Assembly: GCA_024803745.1 (NCBI GenBank)
Contig: JANJXV010000013.1
Span: forward strand, 32,220,001-32,284,000
Length of the DNA: 64,000 nt
Reading direction: 5' to 3'
DNA from: Megascapheus bottae
Lineage: Eukaryota > Chordata > Mammalia > Rodentia > Geomyidae
The position numbers and the translations under genes are program-made. This document shows, one piece after another, positions 12,800 to 25,157 of the stretch. The notes beneath the pieces were generated by a model. The model saw only the letters and a list, made by a program, of their open reading frames with translations, did no database searches and had not been told where the DNA came from. Every line of letters begins with the position of its first letter. Within the stretch, counting starts at the first letter, position 1.

Positions 12800-13548
12800 A
12801 AGTTCAGTTTTTGTACAGCAAAAAACCCCCAGAGAAGCCACTTTTTGAGAGGTCAGATTGAGAGTCTTGTCAGAGCTCTGGTGGTCTGCAGATGGACTCC
12901 TGTCTCAAGGATCTGCAGCCCAGAAAAGAGCAAGTACATAGCTTTTTTCTTTCTTTTTATTGTATTTTATTGTTGGAAAAAACATATGCTTAGATTGGAG
13001 ACTAAGCTTCAAAAAAAGCCTTAAAAATAGTGTTATACATAAAGCAAAGCAAGCTAGTTGAGGATAATTATTTCTAATAAAAGTATCATACACAGGCAGA
13101 GTAGCTTATCCAGGGACATAATAAAGGGCAATTAAGACCCCAGTTATCTAGGGGGATCATGAGTTTCCTGGAGCTCTACAACTCATGGCATATTTGCAAT
13201 GCAAAGAATGTCCTCCCTAACTTGTAGAGTTTTCAGTAAGTCCCCATCTTCAATTAACTTACTAGATGTCAAGTTGGCCTTACGTAGCTCCAGTATCCTT
13301 ATTTCACAATAATTTTTTTTGTTATATTTGATTTTGTGATACTCTGACAGAAAACCACCTACCTCCATGCTTCACAGTCTAACAAAAAGTCTGGTGTGTT
13401 AAATTGTGGCTGAAATGATATAAGCTAAGCGTTTCCATGCATTCATTCATTGATTCATTCATTCAAAATTAGTTACATAGAGAGGGCATTCTACTTATCA
13501 CTTCAAGTTTATGAGCTGAAGTTCTGCATATTATTGTTTAATTAAAAT
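12800..13548. other. Unique non-coding stretch
   Basis: Contains a short ATTC-rich run near 13438-13464 and otherwise nothing I can assign. Confidence 0.4.
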
Positions 13549-13592
13549 ACAAGGTAATAAATTCATTATTACAAGGTAATAAATTCATTATT
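13549..13592 (+). repeat. 22-bp tandem duplication with internal dyad
   Basis: Two identical head-to-tail copies of a 22-bp AT-rich unit beginning ACAAGGTAATAAATTC. Each unit contains GGTAATA...TATTACC (the second using the bases that follow), an inverted repeat that could form a hairpin. Probably a recent replication-slippage duplication. Confidence 0.85.
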
Positions 13593-13689
13593 ACCTAACA
13601 GAGTTAGATAACTCATGGGTAATTTGTTTATATAGACAAATGTCTCAAAGCAAGGTTTTCATAAAAGAAGCATGATTAAACACAGTTTT

Positions 13690-13880
13690 TGAGAAGTGAT
13701 AGCAGATAAACAGTTAAGAAGCAAGAGCATCTCAGTTCAAACCCTGATGGCACTCACTAGCAGAGGGCCCTTCTACAGAATAAGAACAACAATAATCAAA
13801 ACTACTTCCTGGGGTTTTGGTTAGTACTTAGGTGAAGTTACTATAATTACTTTGAGGATATAGTACTTGGAAACTCAATC
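13690..13880 (+). mobile_element. MIR fragment
   Basis: Plus-sense words in MIR order: 'aagcaagagcatctcagttcaaaccctgatgg' followed by 'cttctacagaataagaacaacaataat'. Highly diverged, as expected for this old mammalian SINE. Confidence 0.5.
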
Positions 13881-15011
13881 TCAGAGGAATGTCTGGTCAG
13901 AAAGTCTAGATGGACATGTCTAAAACAAGAATGCAAAATAAAGTCTGCATTAAAATGATCCTTATACTGAGGAAGCAGGAATGTATGCTCAACTAAATAT
14001 TCAGGGGCTCATGTGGGGTAAATCCTGAAGGGAATGAATTTTGGATTTGACCTTCAAAGTATAGAACTTTAGAAATGAATGCAGAAAAATTCAAATCAAT
14101 CTCCTTCTAACAACTTTTTTCACCTTCTTCTTGAGAAAATGAGAGACATAGGGGAGGGAAGAGAGCATAAAATTGATTAATGACAAGGTTCCTCTTGTCA
14201 TCAATTGGTGCTCAACTCTTCGGGTGAATTCTGGGAGACCATATTGGATTGCTTCAGGTTTGTCTGACTTAAGGGATAAGGAAACTGAATTTTTTTTCTT
14301 CCCACTGTTATCTAGGGGTTCCTTTGTTGTTGAAGAGTTATCCTGTCTTGTTTGGGAATAAGGCATGTAACAACACTGAGAGAAGCTCTCAGGCAAAGTT
14401 GATAGGAGCTGGCTCTTGGAATAACCAGGCATATGGTCAGACATCATTACCATTTATAGATACTCATCGCTTTTTTGTGTTCTAGGAGGCTTAGGATTCT
14501 AGGCTTTGGGTTCCCATTATAATCTTGATTCAGTTCATTTCTGCTGAGACCATGTCAGGTATGGTGGGTGGGTGGGAACAAATCTCATACAAAAAAGAAA
14601 AGGAGTAAAGAAAAATGAATTCATCAAATATGGTTTTACTGTTATATTTTTACTACCATTACTACATACATAAAATACCAGGGCAAAAATCTTTATAGTG
14701 AAAGGTACATTTCTGGTACAAAATGCCAAAATATTACAAAAAATGTAAAGATTCACCAATACATTAAAACATTATTCTAATAAATCTTCTGATTACATTT
14801 ATTATTCTCAATGATGAGAAGAGGTAATGGGAAAACTGTGACAGAGGACATGCTCACCTAGTCACCTACCTCATATCAGGGCTTTGTATGGATTACAGGC
14901 CATTGAAGTCTCCCCACCCTACTCTCTCTCTCTCTTTTAGCCAAACAAGCCTAAGTCCTGTACTATGAACACTATAAAATAAGGACAGAAAATAAAGATG
15001 ACAAAATTTGA
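13881..15011. other. Unique non-coding stretch
   Basis: Open frames of up to 120 codons overlap on both strands near 14091-14453 and do not resemble known proteins. No RNA gene was found. Confidence 0.4.
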
Positions 15012-15206
15012 GAGCAGGTGGCTTGTACTTGTAATCCTAATGATTTAGAAAGCTGAGATCTGAAGACTTTGTTTAAAGCCAGCCTCAGCAGGAAATTTAG
15101 ACTCCCTTTTCTCCAATTAACCACCAAAAATCCAGAAATGGAGTGGTGGCTCAAAGCTGAGGGACAGCACCCATGCCCTGAGATCAAACCCCAGGACCAG
15201 CACAAA
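15012..15206 (+). mobile_element. B1-Geo SINE
   Basis: B1-like head (gtggcttgtacttgtaatcctaa...gctgagatctgaag) and Geo-like tail (ctccaattaaccaccaaaaatccag...gccctgagatcaaaccccaggaccagca). The A-rich tail has become the GGAA repeat that follows. Confidence 0.9.
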
Positions 15207-15294
15207 GCAAGCAAGGAAGGAAGAAAGGAAGGAAGGAAGGAAGGAAGGAAGGAAGGAAGGAAGGAAGGAAGGAAGGAAGGAAGGAAGGAAGGAA
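15207..15294 (+). repeat. (GGAA)n microsatellite
   Basis: About 20 GGAA units in the tail position of the preceding SINE, a common place for microsatellites to start. The Lys-Glu-Gly-Arg repeat frame across it is an artefact. Confidence 0.97.
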
Positions 15295-15873
15295 GACGTA
15301 CATAAATGTAAGAAGATATTCTTGTTATTGTCTATTCATTCCATCCACTAGGAAGTACAAGCTCTTTCAATCAGTCCAGAGAGCAAAGGGCACCTGAGGT
15401 CTGAATATTTTCAAGTAGCTACTCCATAATACCCTCATTCCTCTTCTCAGGTTCTGTTCCTTCTCTTTGGAGGCCTGACTCTTTCACAGAAGCTGTGAAC
15501 TCAACCCCTTTTGTAACTCTCATCAGTCGTAAAATCCATTCTTGGATTATTCTTCAGTATAGTCGGCTGTTTAGCTACAAGAAAACAAATCTCTTTATGT
15601 TACCATGGAGACCCTCTACGCATCATGTCCTGCATCGATAGTTCACTGATCTGTCACTTGTACTTCCCAATGTATTATTACTATTCAGATAAAACAATTA
15701 CCTTCATGATCATTATTCTTAATATTTTCTTAACATCTTTAAAACATTAAAGCTGATATATAGAATCTTCTACACACACTCAATTCCAACCATCAGGAAG
15801 TACAGAGCCCAGTTTACTGAAATGTTACACCCATCTGGGTATGACTAAATAAGTGTCTCAGAATTAACTCCTT
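15295..15873. other. Unique non-coding stretch
   Basis: Nothing recognised. Confidence 0.4.
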
Positions 15874-16089
15874 TTTTTTTCAGTTGTGCAGCTTGAACTC
15901 TGGGCCTTGGTGCTGTCCTTGAGCTCTTCAGCTCAAGGTTACCGCCTTACCCCTTGAGCCACAGCATCACTCCTGTTTTATTGGAGGTTAGTTGGAGATT
16001 AGTCTCATGGACTTTTGTGTCCAAGCTGGCTTTGAACTACCATCCTTAGATCTCAGCTAGGATTACAGGCATTAGCCACTACACCTGGC
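15874..16089 (-). mobile_element. B1-Geo SINE with target duplication
   Basis: Nearly full-length minus-strand copy: tail (gcttgaactctgggccttgg...ttgagccacagcatcac) then head (gctggctttgaactaccatcc...gctaggattacaggcattagcc). Flanked by CTCAGAATTARCTCYTT-like direct repeats beginning at about 15857 and 16089. Confidence 0.92.
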
Positions 16090-16090
16090 T

Positions 16091-16599
16091 CAGAATTAGC
16101 TCTTTAAGGGAAACTCTGTCTATGAATAATTAATAAAAACTCAGTCTATGACATGATTATCTGATCCTAGGGTGAAATGCTATGCAAGTAGAGAAGGAAG
16201 GCAGGAGAGGAAGCAAGTTCATCAGTGTCTTTATGAGCATACAGGGAAATCGAGAGCATTGTGCACCAACTATTTCAGAAGCTACATTTGTTGGGCATTT
16301 ATTGGAGTGTGGTTACTCTGGATGGCTTTGTACCCCAAGTACCTCAATTCACCTTCTAAGTGGAAAGAATGTGCTGTGGAGATGAGAGAAAACACTGAAG
16401 TGAAGAGTTAACAGGTATGGACAGGACAGAACAGTCAGCATATATAGGTATAGAGTGCCAAGGGAGATGTGATCCAAGGCCTGACAGCACTGTTCTGCCC
16501 TCAGACTTTCCCTCATCCATGTTCTGTATAACTTATTACACTGTGGGTTTTCTTGAAGCCTTGCAACTCTCTTCAACTAAATATTAGTTGTTCATATTG
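16091..16599. other. Unique non-coding stretch
   Basis: Overlapping open frames of 67-79 codons near 16172-16411 and 16349-16576 have no recognisable homology. Confidence 0.4.
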
Positions 16600-16830
16600 A
16601 GCCTTTTGTGTGGATGATCCTCCATTCCCTAGGCCCATCCCAGAGCTCTGGTGAACTCCAGTTCTTCCAAGTCTTGGTTCAGCTGTCACTTCCTCTTGGT
16701 TGCATTCCTGGCATCCCCTGGGCAGAACTGTGTCATCCTGTAAACCCACTTAATGCCTTGTACATATTTCTGGTATAGAGCTTCTTGTGCTGCCGAGGTG
16801 ATACTGGCTTTTTTTTTGTCTATTTCCCCA
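16600..16830 (+). mobile_element. L2 LINE fragment
   Basis: The words 'tcttggttcagctgtcacttcctcttgg...gcattcctggcatcccc' follow the conserved 3' region of L2 (a relic found in all mammals) in the plus sense. Confidence 0.6.
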
Positions 16831-17531
16831 AAGGAACTTGAGGCAATTGGAGAAGTAGGATTTTATTTTTTTCTTACATACTTTATTTTTTTTTTAAAGA
16901 ATGAAGCACAGATCCTGGCATTGTGTAAAGAATCAAAGGCTGCCGAGTGATTAAACAAATGAAAGTCATGTACCATTCAAACATCTTTTAAAAGGTCTCG
17001 TCGTCATTGTCCTGTTAGTAGCAAAGCTGGAAATAGAAATCATGTCATTTCAAACTGATTCCTGGAGAAAGTTGTCTTTTTCCTTTAGAAACCCAGAAAG
17101 CCAAAGGAGAAGAGAAAACAAAGAATCTCTACAAATGTGATATTGAGATTCCATGTGGATATAGTATTGTTTTGTTTATCTTGGGCAGGAGATCATGTGG
17201 TTGACTTGCTCGGATGGGGGAGGGAATGACTTTGATGTTTGCATCATTTTTGGAGTGGCTGTTGGAACATCTAAGAAGTCACGCAGTGGCTGCTATGCAT
17301 AAGAAACCTGATGCAATGGGATTGCATTCAAAGAAAGGTTGCTTGCTTTTCGCAACTGTCCTTTGTAGTTTATTGTTTGGAAGTTGCTCCATCTTTTGGG
17401 GATGGTTGGCTCGTTGCTTTCATTTCATATTTTCAGCCTAAAAATTGTCTTCCAATAAATTCAACAGAACCACAAGGTGACTAAACAAGTGCATAGCTAA
17501 CCTTTGTTATTGTCTAAATGATGACCTTTAG
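16831..17531. other. Unique stretch; possible conserved segment
   Basis: No gene is seen. The block at about 17170-17440 has unusually even base composition, no repeat signature and a 75-codon frame; it could be a conserved non-coding element, but this needs a cross-species comparison. Confidence 0.35.
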
Positions 17532-17741
17532 CTGGGTGCCAGTGGCTGTCTGAGCAGGAAGCTAAGATCTGAGGATCGTGATTAGAAGCCAGCACTAGTA
17601 GGAAAGACTGTGAGACTCTGTTATCTTCAATTTAACCAGAAAAAAACCTGTAAATTTCAGCATGGCTAATAGAGTGCCAGCTGGAGAGGAAATAGTCAAG
17701 GGAGAGCATGAGGTCCTCAGTTCAAATCCTAGTACCAGCAC
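17532..17741 (+). mobile_element. B1-Geo SINE
   Basis: Head (agctgggtgccagtggctgtctgag...gctaagatctgaggatcgtg) and tail (aatttaaccagaaaaaaacc...gaggtcctcagttcaaatcctagtaccagca). The 3' tail has turned into the CA repeat that follows. Confidence 0.85.
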
Positions 17742-17789
17742 ACATACACACACACACACACACACACTTATGCACACATACTCACACAT
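17742..17789 (+). repeat. (CA)n microsatellite in SINE tail
   Basis: CA units with interruptions occupy the A-tail position of the preceding SINE. Confidence 0.93.
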
Positions 17790-18454
17790 AATAATAATGA
17801 AATTAATAGATACTTATTTGGGGTTCTCCATCCCAAATCCAGATTTTCAAACCACTGCTTTTACTTCAACATGGCTACTTCCTTCTTAAGATCAGATACC
17901 AGTTAAGCAGATGTAAGATTGAGTCAGAATTTCAAGACCAAAAGGCTAGGGTCAGAATTAAGCTATGACTTTCTGTTTTATGGCCAAAAGATTTAAATGT
18001 GGGCAAGGCTGGGGGTTGGTGCTTTTCAGGGCAGGCCTGATTAGTAGATTTCTACCATACTACAAGATTAATGTTTCCCTTGGCCTAAAGGCTATGGTCC
18101 AAGGATGAACTCTCAGTTCTACTGATTTAGAAATTTTCTTTGTCAGTTTACATAAGTAGGGTCTAACTCAGAAAAGGCTGCATGGATCTTGAGTTCAAAG
18201 GGAGCATGGGGCATCAGAGAATGTGTGTCATTTACTACAGTGTATTATTGACTCACATATCTGTTTCATGTACATTAGGAAGTACATATTAGAGTTTCTC
18301 TTTGCCAAATTCTAGAAAGTCAGATTGTAATCAGAAAAGAATTTGGTGAGCATTAATCAGAGGATAAAGGTTTTGCTGTGTGATTCAAATGCTTTATGTC
18401 ATCTTGCTGATACCTCTGAGCCACTATCCAATAAGTGTAGCCTGGATGACATTT
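17790..18454. other. Unique non-coding stretch
   Basis: Nothing recognised. Confidence 0.4.
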
Positions 18455-18640
18455 TAAAAATGCAAATCTGAACATATCATCTCTCAGCTTAAAGCCTTCA
18501 GTGTTGTTGAATTGCTCTTGAAATAAAAGGGAAAAATAACTTGGTTCCATCAGGTTTCAACCCTGTTTTATGCTTACTCTTGTTCCTAAGGTATTCTTAT
18601 CCATTCTTCTCTTCCTGCCATATTTATTTCTGCTACTTAG
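18455..18640 (+). mobile_element. L2 LINE fragment
   Basis: Plus-sense L2 words in order: 'aaatctgaacatatcatctctcagcttaaagccttcagtg' and 'gctcttgaaataaaaggg', then '...tttcaaccctgttttatgc'. This is the carboxy-terminal coding and 3' end region of L2, heavily mutated. Confidence 0.6.
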
Positions 18641-19095
18641 TCTAGTTAACTCACATTATTCTTTAAAATCTGTTTAATAGTTGTTATTAGTATTTGTTAA
18701 TAATTAGTCTACTATGTATACTAATGAGAACAATGAATAGAACAAAGGTGATGGTCACATGTCCTTCTGCAAGGAAAGACATGGACTAGAGAAAAACAAC
18801 CCAAAGAAAAACATATTGTGATATGTAATTGTTAACATATATTATGTATTTTATGTGCCATTATTCTGCTAATGCCTCCCTCCACCCACTGGTCTCTGAG
18901 AGCAGGGACTCTCAATGTTTTCAGTCTTGCATTCCTATTGAACAGAGCTTGTTACAGACGTATGGTAGATGATAAGCTTGTGGAAAGTGAAAGAGAAGAA
19001 GGTGGTGGGGGGAGGGAAAGAGAAGAGATCCAGGGCCAGAATGAGATGAGAGAGAGTGGAAAATGGAGAGGAGATGGAATGATAAAAAAATATTT
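18641..19095. other. Unique stretch, purine-rich near its end
   Basis: A purine-rich run at 18975-19080 (gaaagagaagaagg...) causes long frames on both strands. No gene was recognised. Confidence 0.45.
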
Positions 19096-19245
19096 GAGGG
19101 CTGGGATTTTGGGTTTGATTCCTCAGGACCACATACATAGAAAAAGCTGGAAATGTTTTTGTGGCTCAAGTAGTAGAGCTCTAGCCTTGAGACAGCCCAA
19201 GGACAATGCTTAAGCCCTGAGTTCAAGCCCCAGGACTGGCAAAAA
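19096..19245 (+). mobile_element. IDL-Geo SINE, left half deleted
   Basis: Starts gggctgggattttgg and runs straight into box B (gggtttgattcctcagg), so most of the ID-like left monomer, including box A, is missing. The Geo half is nearly complete (cacatacatagaaaaagctgg...gagttcaagccccaggactggcaaaaa). Confidence 0.92.
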
Positions 19246-20199
19246 GGAATCTTTGAAAGATAAACCAAAGCACTCATCTTGAGCATTCTTCTGGTTTGTA
19301 TGACGATAGGACTCTCCACTACTTAGCCCCACTTTGTCTCCTCTCCTCCCTGTCCTTCCTTACATTGTTGATTCTGGTTCCAGACACATCTTTTCCCTTT
19401 TAAATATCTGGGATAGTGTTAGGTCTCTCAGGTCTGCAAGAGCTCTGATGAATCTCAGGGGTGACTTCTCATTGTTTTCATTGATTCACTTTCTGTTGCC
19501 TTTATAATTTGAATCCCAGAGGGTTTTTGATTGTCCTTGTACCAAACACTTAGTGGCATCTTACTTTGTATTCTTGTCCCTCCTTCATGTTTACCTTTCT
19601 CGTTTTCTTTTGTCAATTAGTTCAGGCCAGTATGTCAGGCTAGGAGAATACCTCTTCTGGCACAGGTCACGCTTCTCAAACAGTTGGTAAGGATTTAGTT
19701 CCTGTGTTTTTGAGGCATGTATAATTCTAAGTCAAAATTGAAGACACTTATTAATCTAAAGCAAGGATTCCTTGGAGTAGTGACTACCAAGTGAGATGGC
19801 CAAACCAAAGTGTGGTGTGGGTTCCAGGATGGGGGAGAAACACTGCATACTTCAGGTTAATATTGCATTTGCTTAGGCTAACTCCAGAACTTGTATAGTT
19901 GTCTTGTACCGGTTATACCCAATATTAAGCCTACAGGTGCAATGCGGAGCTTAGCATTAATTGACAGTTTTACTAGTGTCTTCCTGGCTCAGACCTCACC
20001 CAGGGTCTACCTGGTTTAAGCCAGATTTCCTGAGCAAGTCAATGTCTTTTCCTGGCTAGAAGATTTAGGAAAACTTCATGTTCCTAAGCAATGTCTTAGA
20101 TATTTGGATTTCAAAATAACAAGCTTAAACAAAGGGCAGCTAAGGTAACTAATTTTGTCACCAATGAGATATCCAGGAAACATATCTTCAGTCTTTTAG
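19246..20199. other. Unique non-coding stretch
   Basis: Nothing recognised; no frame above 70 codons and no repeat signature that I can name. Confidence 0.4.
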
Positions 20200-20410
20200 G
20201 TGAGGAATTAGTGAACATTTCTACTAAGGGCCAGATGGTAAATATTTAAAACTCTGTGAGCCATATGGTCCTTTTGGCAACTAATTAACACTGACATTGT
20301 AGCACAAAAGCAACTATAGATAGTGTGTAAATAAATGGGATATCTGTGCTCCAATGAAACTTTATTTAAAAAAATAGACACTAGGACTGGACATGGCCCA
20401 TGGGCAGATA
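20200..20410 (+). mobile_element. hAT-type non-autonomous DNA transposon relic
   Basis: It carries the sequence order of an old mammalian hAT/Charlie-related element: 'gggccagatggtaaatatttaaaactctgtgagccatatgg', then 'cattgtagcacaaaagcaactatagatag', then 'ctccaatgaaactttattt', then 'ctggacatggcccatgggc'. I am confident that it is a DNA-transposon relic of this type, less so of the exact family name. Confidence 0.65.
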
Positions 20411-20633
20411 TTTGATGCCTCAAAGTGACTCAGTTTTGTCATGAGTGAACTGTCAGATTGGTAGTGAGCACCTCAGATCCCATAACCACTATAGGAAGAA
20501 GTTGCTTACATAATTGTTATTGTCTACATTTTATAAGATACATTCTATAATGATAAATCAGTAGTGCTAGATACTATTGGCGATATCTATCAGTTCACTG
20601 GAACTATTTCAACAAAGTGAAAGATGTGACATT

Positions 20634-20800
20634 TTGCTGCTCAAAATATGGTTCATGGACCAACAGTTTTCATATCATTGCAAAGTTAGTTAGAAATGTA
20701 AGAATTTCACGATCAGGCCTCATGATCTACTGAATCAGATTTTGCATGTTAATATAATCCCCAGATGACTCATATTCATATTAAAATTCGAAAGCTCTGT
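20634..20800 (-). mobile_element. MER5A hAT DNA transposon relic
   Basis: Words in MER5A order: 'gctgctcaaaatatggttcatggaccaac', 'gttagttagaaatgtaagaattt', 'ctactgaatcagattttg', '...ccccagatgactc'. The strand call is relative to the usual published orientation and is uncertain. Confidence 0.7.
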
Positions 20801-22117
20801 TCCAGCACTGGCAATGAATGTGATGTCTCACAAACAGCTTAATATTGCAGAATGTAAAAGATGGAGAGTAATGTTTCGTCAATTCCTTAAAAAATGTCTG
20901 TAGATTTTTCAATAACTCCTAAAACAAGTATAGTGATAGGTTTTTAATTTTATAGAGGAGACTTTTGTTATTGCATAAGTTACCTTTCATTTGCATCACG
21001 GATTCTCAAATAACCAATTTTTCCATTATTCCTTGAAGAGGCTGACACATCCTTGCTTTATGCTTTGGCGTTTTCAATTTCCTTGTCTTGGAATGACTGC
21101 ATACTAAATAACCTCTTTCATTGGACTTCAGCTCAAGTCCCTTTTACTTTGATATGTTTTCTTCTTTTCCTGATGTCCCATTTTTTGATCAACTAACTCC
21201 TTGTTGAGCAAAAATTGTATAGACTATACTCTCTTAGCTAATACCTATATCTTGATTGTTCTTGAAACTCCAAAACCATGTAACATTTCTTCTTTATACA
21301 TGGTTGGAACTGTGGATACTATAAACCAGTTATAAGGGAGTGGATCCCACTTGTACTTTCCAGATGAACAGAGATCACACTCTATCTCTTTCTCTGATAC
21401 CAGATACCTCATTATACCTCACTATAATTTAAGAAATTTTCATCTCAGTCCTATTTCAAGCATATAGGAACTAGTCATAGTGGTATTTCACCCTAACTCT
21501 TAGGACTCTGGGGATAGCTTGCAAATTATGAACTAACTATAGAAAGACAACAGAGATATATAGCAAATGATGCGAGATCTATGGAGAAGCTGAAGCTTAT
21601 GTTCTTTAACACCTTATCTAGTCTATCGGAAGCCATTTAATTGAGAGTAAAGTGATCCTCTGCCATTAGTACTCTGACATTCTTGGCTGAAGAGATGTTG
21701 ATGTTGATTTCTGTCAGAAGGCTTTCCTGTGTCTGTTCTTTTATAGAAAGATTTTCCGTGAATAAATAATCAAATTTAATTTATGAATTATTTATTGTGT
21801 GACTCCCAATACCTTAGTCAACTGTACTGAGATATTAATGCTAAGAATATATTAAAAACATATAAAGATGAACATAACATGGTCCTTGAACTTTCAGCTC
21901 AGTTGGGGAAGAAAGTCAAAGTTAAGATTTGATTCCACAGTTAAGTAACAAAATGCATGGGCAACTCAGCCAAGCACTTTGTGAAAACATGGTCAGTATT
22001 TAATACTATCATCAATACTTAGTACTAACAGGGTTGTGGTTAGTCAGTCCAAAGAGAGGGAACAAAATTACTATAGGATGGAGAAGTAGAAGTTTTATTG
22101 AGGCAGTGTGTGTAAGA
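20801..22117. other. Unique stretch with a weak L2 relic
   Basis: Around 21780-21920 (ttatttattgtgtgactcccaatacc...gtactgagatattaatg...) looks like antisense L2, at low confidence. The rest is unassigned and shows no gene. Confidence 0.35.
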
Positions 22118-22172
22118 CACTCACACACACACACACACACATTACATATGTGTATATATATACATATTTACA
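22118..22172 (+). repeat. (CA)n / (TA)n compound microsatellite
   Basis: About ten CA units followed by a TGTATATA...ACATATTT region. Confidence 0.92.
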
Positions 22173-22179
22173 TAGTAAA

Positions 22180-22635
22180 TGGTAATATTTATTATTTTAA
22201 TTTTATTTTTAGGGCAGTGGACAGAGGGACTACAGTTACATACATCAGGTAGTGAGTACATTTCTTGTCGGACATTTTACCCCCTACCATGCTTTTCTCC
22301 CACTTTCCCTCCCCCATCCCACCTCAAGTTGCAGAGTTCATTTCCAACATATTGTCTTGTGTCTGGCTGGTCCACTGGTTCACCCTTTATTCTTTGTCAC
22401 CATTTTGTTGTACCCCTTCCCCAAATAAACACATATATAATATACCAGGTACCAAAATCAAATTCAGTGACAACAGGCAACAAACCATAGGAGGGAAAAC
22501 AAAAGAAAAAAAGAAATTATTTCATAAAGTACATTAAAAACAACAACCAAAAAGAAATCCTCTTTTTTCCATATCCTGGAGTTCATTACCATCATCTTAC
22601 ATGGTCATATGTACATAGCTATTGAGCAAGTAAAT
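22180..22635 (-). mobile_element. LINE-1 3' UTR, older subfamily
   Basis: Antisense L1 3' UTR. Its sequence (gggcagtggacagaggg...gttacatacatcaggtagtgag..., ...gagttcatttccaacatattgtcttgtg..., ...ccaggtaccaaaatcaaattcag) recurs at 41.2, 56.8, 57.0 and 62.5 kb in the same orientation. It differs from the younger 3' UTR type at 10.4, 42.3, 52.7 and 55.4 kb. The 5' part is truncated, leaving no ORF2. Frames of 70-103 codons here are not genes. Confidence 0.8.
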
Positions 22636-23477
22636 GACAATCTTTACACCTACATAGGAAGGCTTACGTTGTTCATTCTGGAATGCTTTTAGCTCTTTAT
22701 TGAACACATCCTTCAGTTCTGCCCTTACCCTTCTGCTTGTAGTATGTAGCCAGAGAAAGCCTGCCACTCTCTTTCCTGGAAGCTGCATTGCATCACTGGG
22801 GCTAGTCTGCTAGTCTTCCTTTCTCCACCCCATCACCTAACAAACACAGCCACTTGGCAGTCTGAATAGACTGCCAATGTAGTGGAAAATCCCCTCTCCT
22901 TCCCTCCTTATCAGAGCACAGTCCATTCACTTTGTGCCAAGTTGTCTTTTCTCTGGACTCCCTGAGGAGGCCATGGAATAGACCACACAGCAGCCTGGGC
23001 CTACCTGAAAGTGAAATTGCATAGTTGCTACAGGAAAAGAGCAAGGAGCTGCATATGCCACATCATCTGTTCCTGCTTATTTTTTCCCTCTGCTGCAGTG
23101 GGACCTGTTCTCAGCTCTGAGGGAGGCAGCAGCCAAGGTTGACTCCCATCTTTAGGAGAAAATATTTATCAACTTCCAGATAGAATATTTTCTCAAGTTA
23201 CGAGACACTTTTCGTGCAGTCAACCGATACTTATTAGGCATTGATTCTGTTCCAGGCCCTGTGTCAGATGCTTGGGATATGATACTGGAATAAGATACAG
23301 TTCCTGTCATCCTGAAATTTCCTGTGTATGTAGGAAAAGAGACAACTTAAGGAAACAATTAGAACTCACTAATAGGTGCTATGTGGCTGTTATGCCACAT
23401 CCAAGTTGAGTGAAATGTAGGAAAAGGCTTCCAGAGATATTATTCTCTGAATAGCGTTATTTTTGCCCCCTTTTTTA
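22636..23477. other. Unique stretch with an L2 relic
   Basis: About 23225-23350 is antisense L2 (cgatacttattaggcattgattctgttccaggccctgtgtcag...gcttgggatatgatactgg). The sequence at 22640-23160 is of higher GC and unassigned; its 63- and 80-codon minus frames match nothing I know. Confidence 0.5.
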
Positions 23478-23735
23478 TATTTTGTTTTGGAGTTTGAACT
23501 CAGGCCATGGGTGCTGTTCCTGATTTTTTTTTCTCCTTAGGACTAGCCTTCTACCATTTGTGCCACAGCTCCATTACCAGGTGTGTGTGTGTGTGAGTGT
23601 GTGTGTGTGTGTACATGTGTGTTTGTTTCATTGGAGATAAGAGTCTCATAATCTTTCCTGACTAGGCTGGCTTTGAACAACAGTCCTCATATGGCCAATT
23701 GGTAGGATTAGAGGCATAAGCCATGGACACCCAGC
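23478..23735 (-). mobile_element. B1-Geo SINE with internal (TG)n
   Basis: The tail part (ttggagtttgaactcaggcc...tttgtgccacagctcc) and head part (ttggagataagagtctcataatc...gctggctttgaac...taggattagaggcataagcc) are separated by a TG microsatellite at about 23581-23625 that grew inside the SINE between its two monomers. Confidence 0.85.
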
Positions 23736-25157
23736 TAAACAGAATATTAAAAATAACTGGATATATTATGTGCGGTTCAAACAAGTAAAGGGGAACATTT
23801 CACATTCCAAGGAAATGAACTGGGGATTGTCTATACAAAGAGGATGAGAGAGGTCACAGGACAGGAAGGGATTAATTATATTTTAGTGTGGCTAAAAATA
23901 AAGGTATGGGTATGCTATAGGAGAAGGGTGTAGTTAGCAATAACGAGAGAGAAGGAAGTAGAGGCTTAGTGTGTGATAGTATAGATCATATCTTACTCAT
24001 AATGAGAAGATATAGAGGAAGTAAACAGTTAAGTACATGATTATATTTTGCATTTTAGTAAGGTCATTTGGAAGACAGTGTAGAGACCTAAGTGGCAAAA
24101 GGACAAGACTAGGGCACAGAGAAGGTTGAAGTCAAAGTCATGCAACTGATATTTGTGGCAAAGTGTAGCAGATAGGAGAGACAGAAACAACCCTGTCAAT
24201 TGGAAGCATCCATAGAAGTGTGGGGTGTCTTCAGGACAGCAGTTGGAATTTTATTATGCATTTTTAGAAAAAAAAATCACCTTTATTATAGCATGAAGAC
24301 TACTTTGGAGACCAGAAAGAGATCAGGGAAGATGGTTAAGGCAAGAATTTAGCGGGCAATGATGCTGTATATTTTGCCAGTGGATATGGAATAAATTAAC
24401 AGATTACTGGAGACATTGACTAGATACACCTGACCAGACAGTGGTTAACTGGATAAGAAAAGAAGAAGCTATGGTGATGCTGTAACTTTGTGTTGCAAGT
24501 GCTAGAATACCTACAGCACATTGGCTTAAACAGAATGTTTGACTCAAGCAATTGAATTTTCAAATATTATTTCATTTGGATTTCAAGTATTCTTAGGGGC
24601 AATATTGTCATTGTTCTCCTCTAGCTTGGCTCCATTATTAGCTCCAACTGATGGAACTGGTAAGCTCAGGGTAACATTATTCCAGGACCTAATTTCATGA
24701 AATATATTCTTGTTCTCCTTCTCTAGTAGATAAAATTTCTTCATTGAACTGTGTCTGGTTGATACAAACTTCATAACTTCCCTGTTGTTTGATATCAGTA
24801 TCTGTGACAAACAGAATGGACAAGCTTGACTTGACCCAAATCAGGCCATAATGTACTTTGTTTGAGTCTATATTATTGCAAGACAGCTGGGCTGAGAGTT
24901 GGCTCAACCCATCTTTTCCAAAGCAAATTTCTAGCATGATTATAAGAATGAGAGTTTAAAAAGTTGCAGTGACAACAATTGTTGCTGTCCACCTTTTGTA
25001 ATCTTTGATTTCCTTGTTTGAGTAACTGTGCGGTAGATAATATCATTGGTTGAAAATGGAAATACAGAAATAAGAATATATGATGTGAGTTTTGGTACAT
25101 TATTTTTCATCTTGATCACTGAATTTAATAAGATAGTATAAACCTCCACCTCATATA
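23736..25157. other. Unique non-coding stretch
   Basis: Minus-strand frames of 75-105 codons around 24583-25257 overlap each other and show no domain; I take them as chance. No RNA gene was found. Confidence 0.4.
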
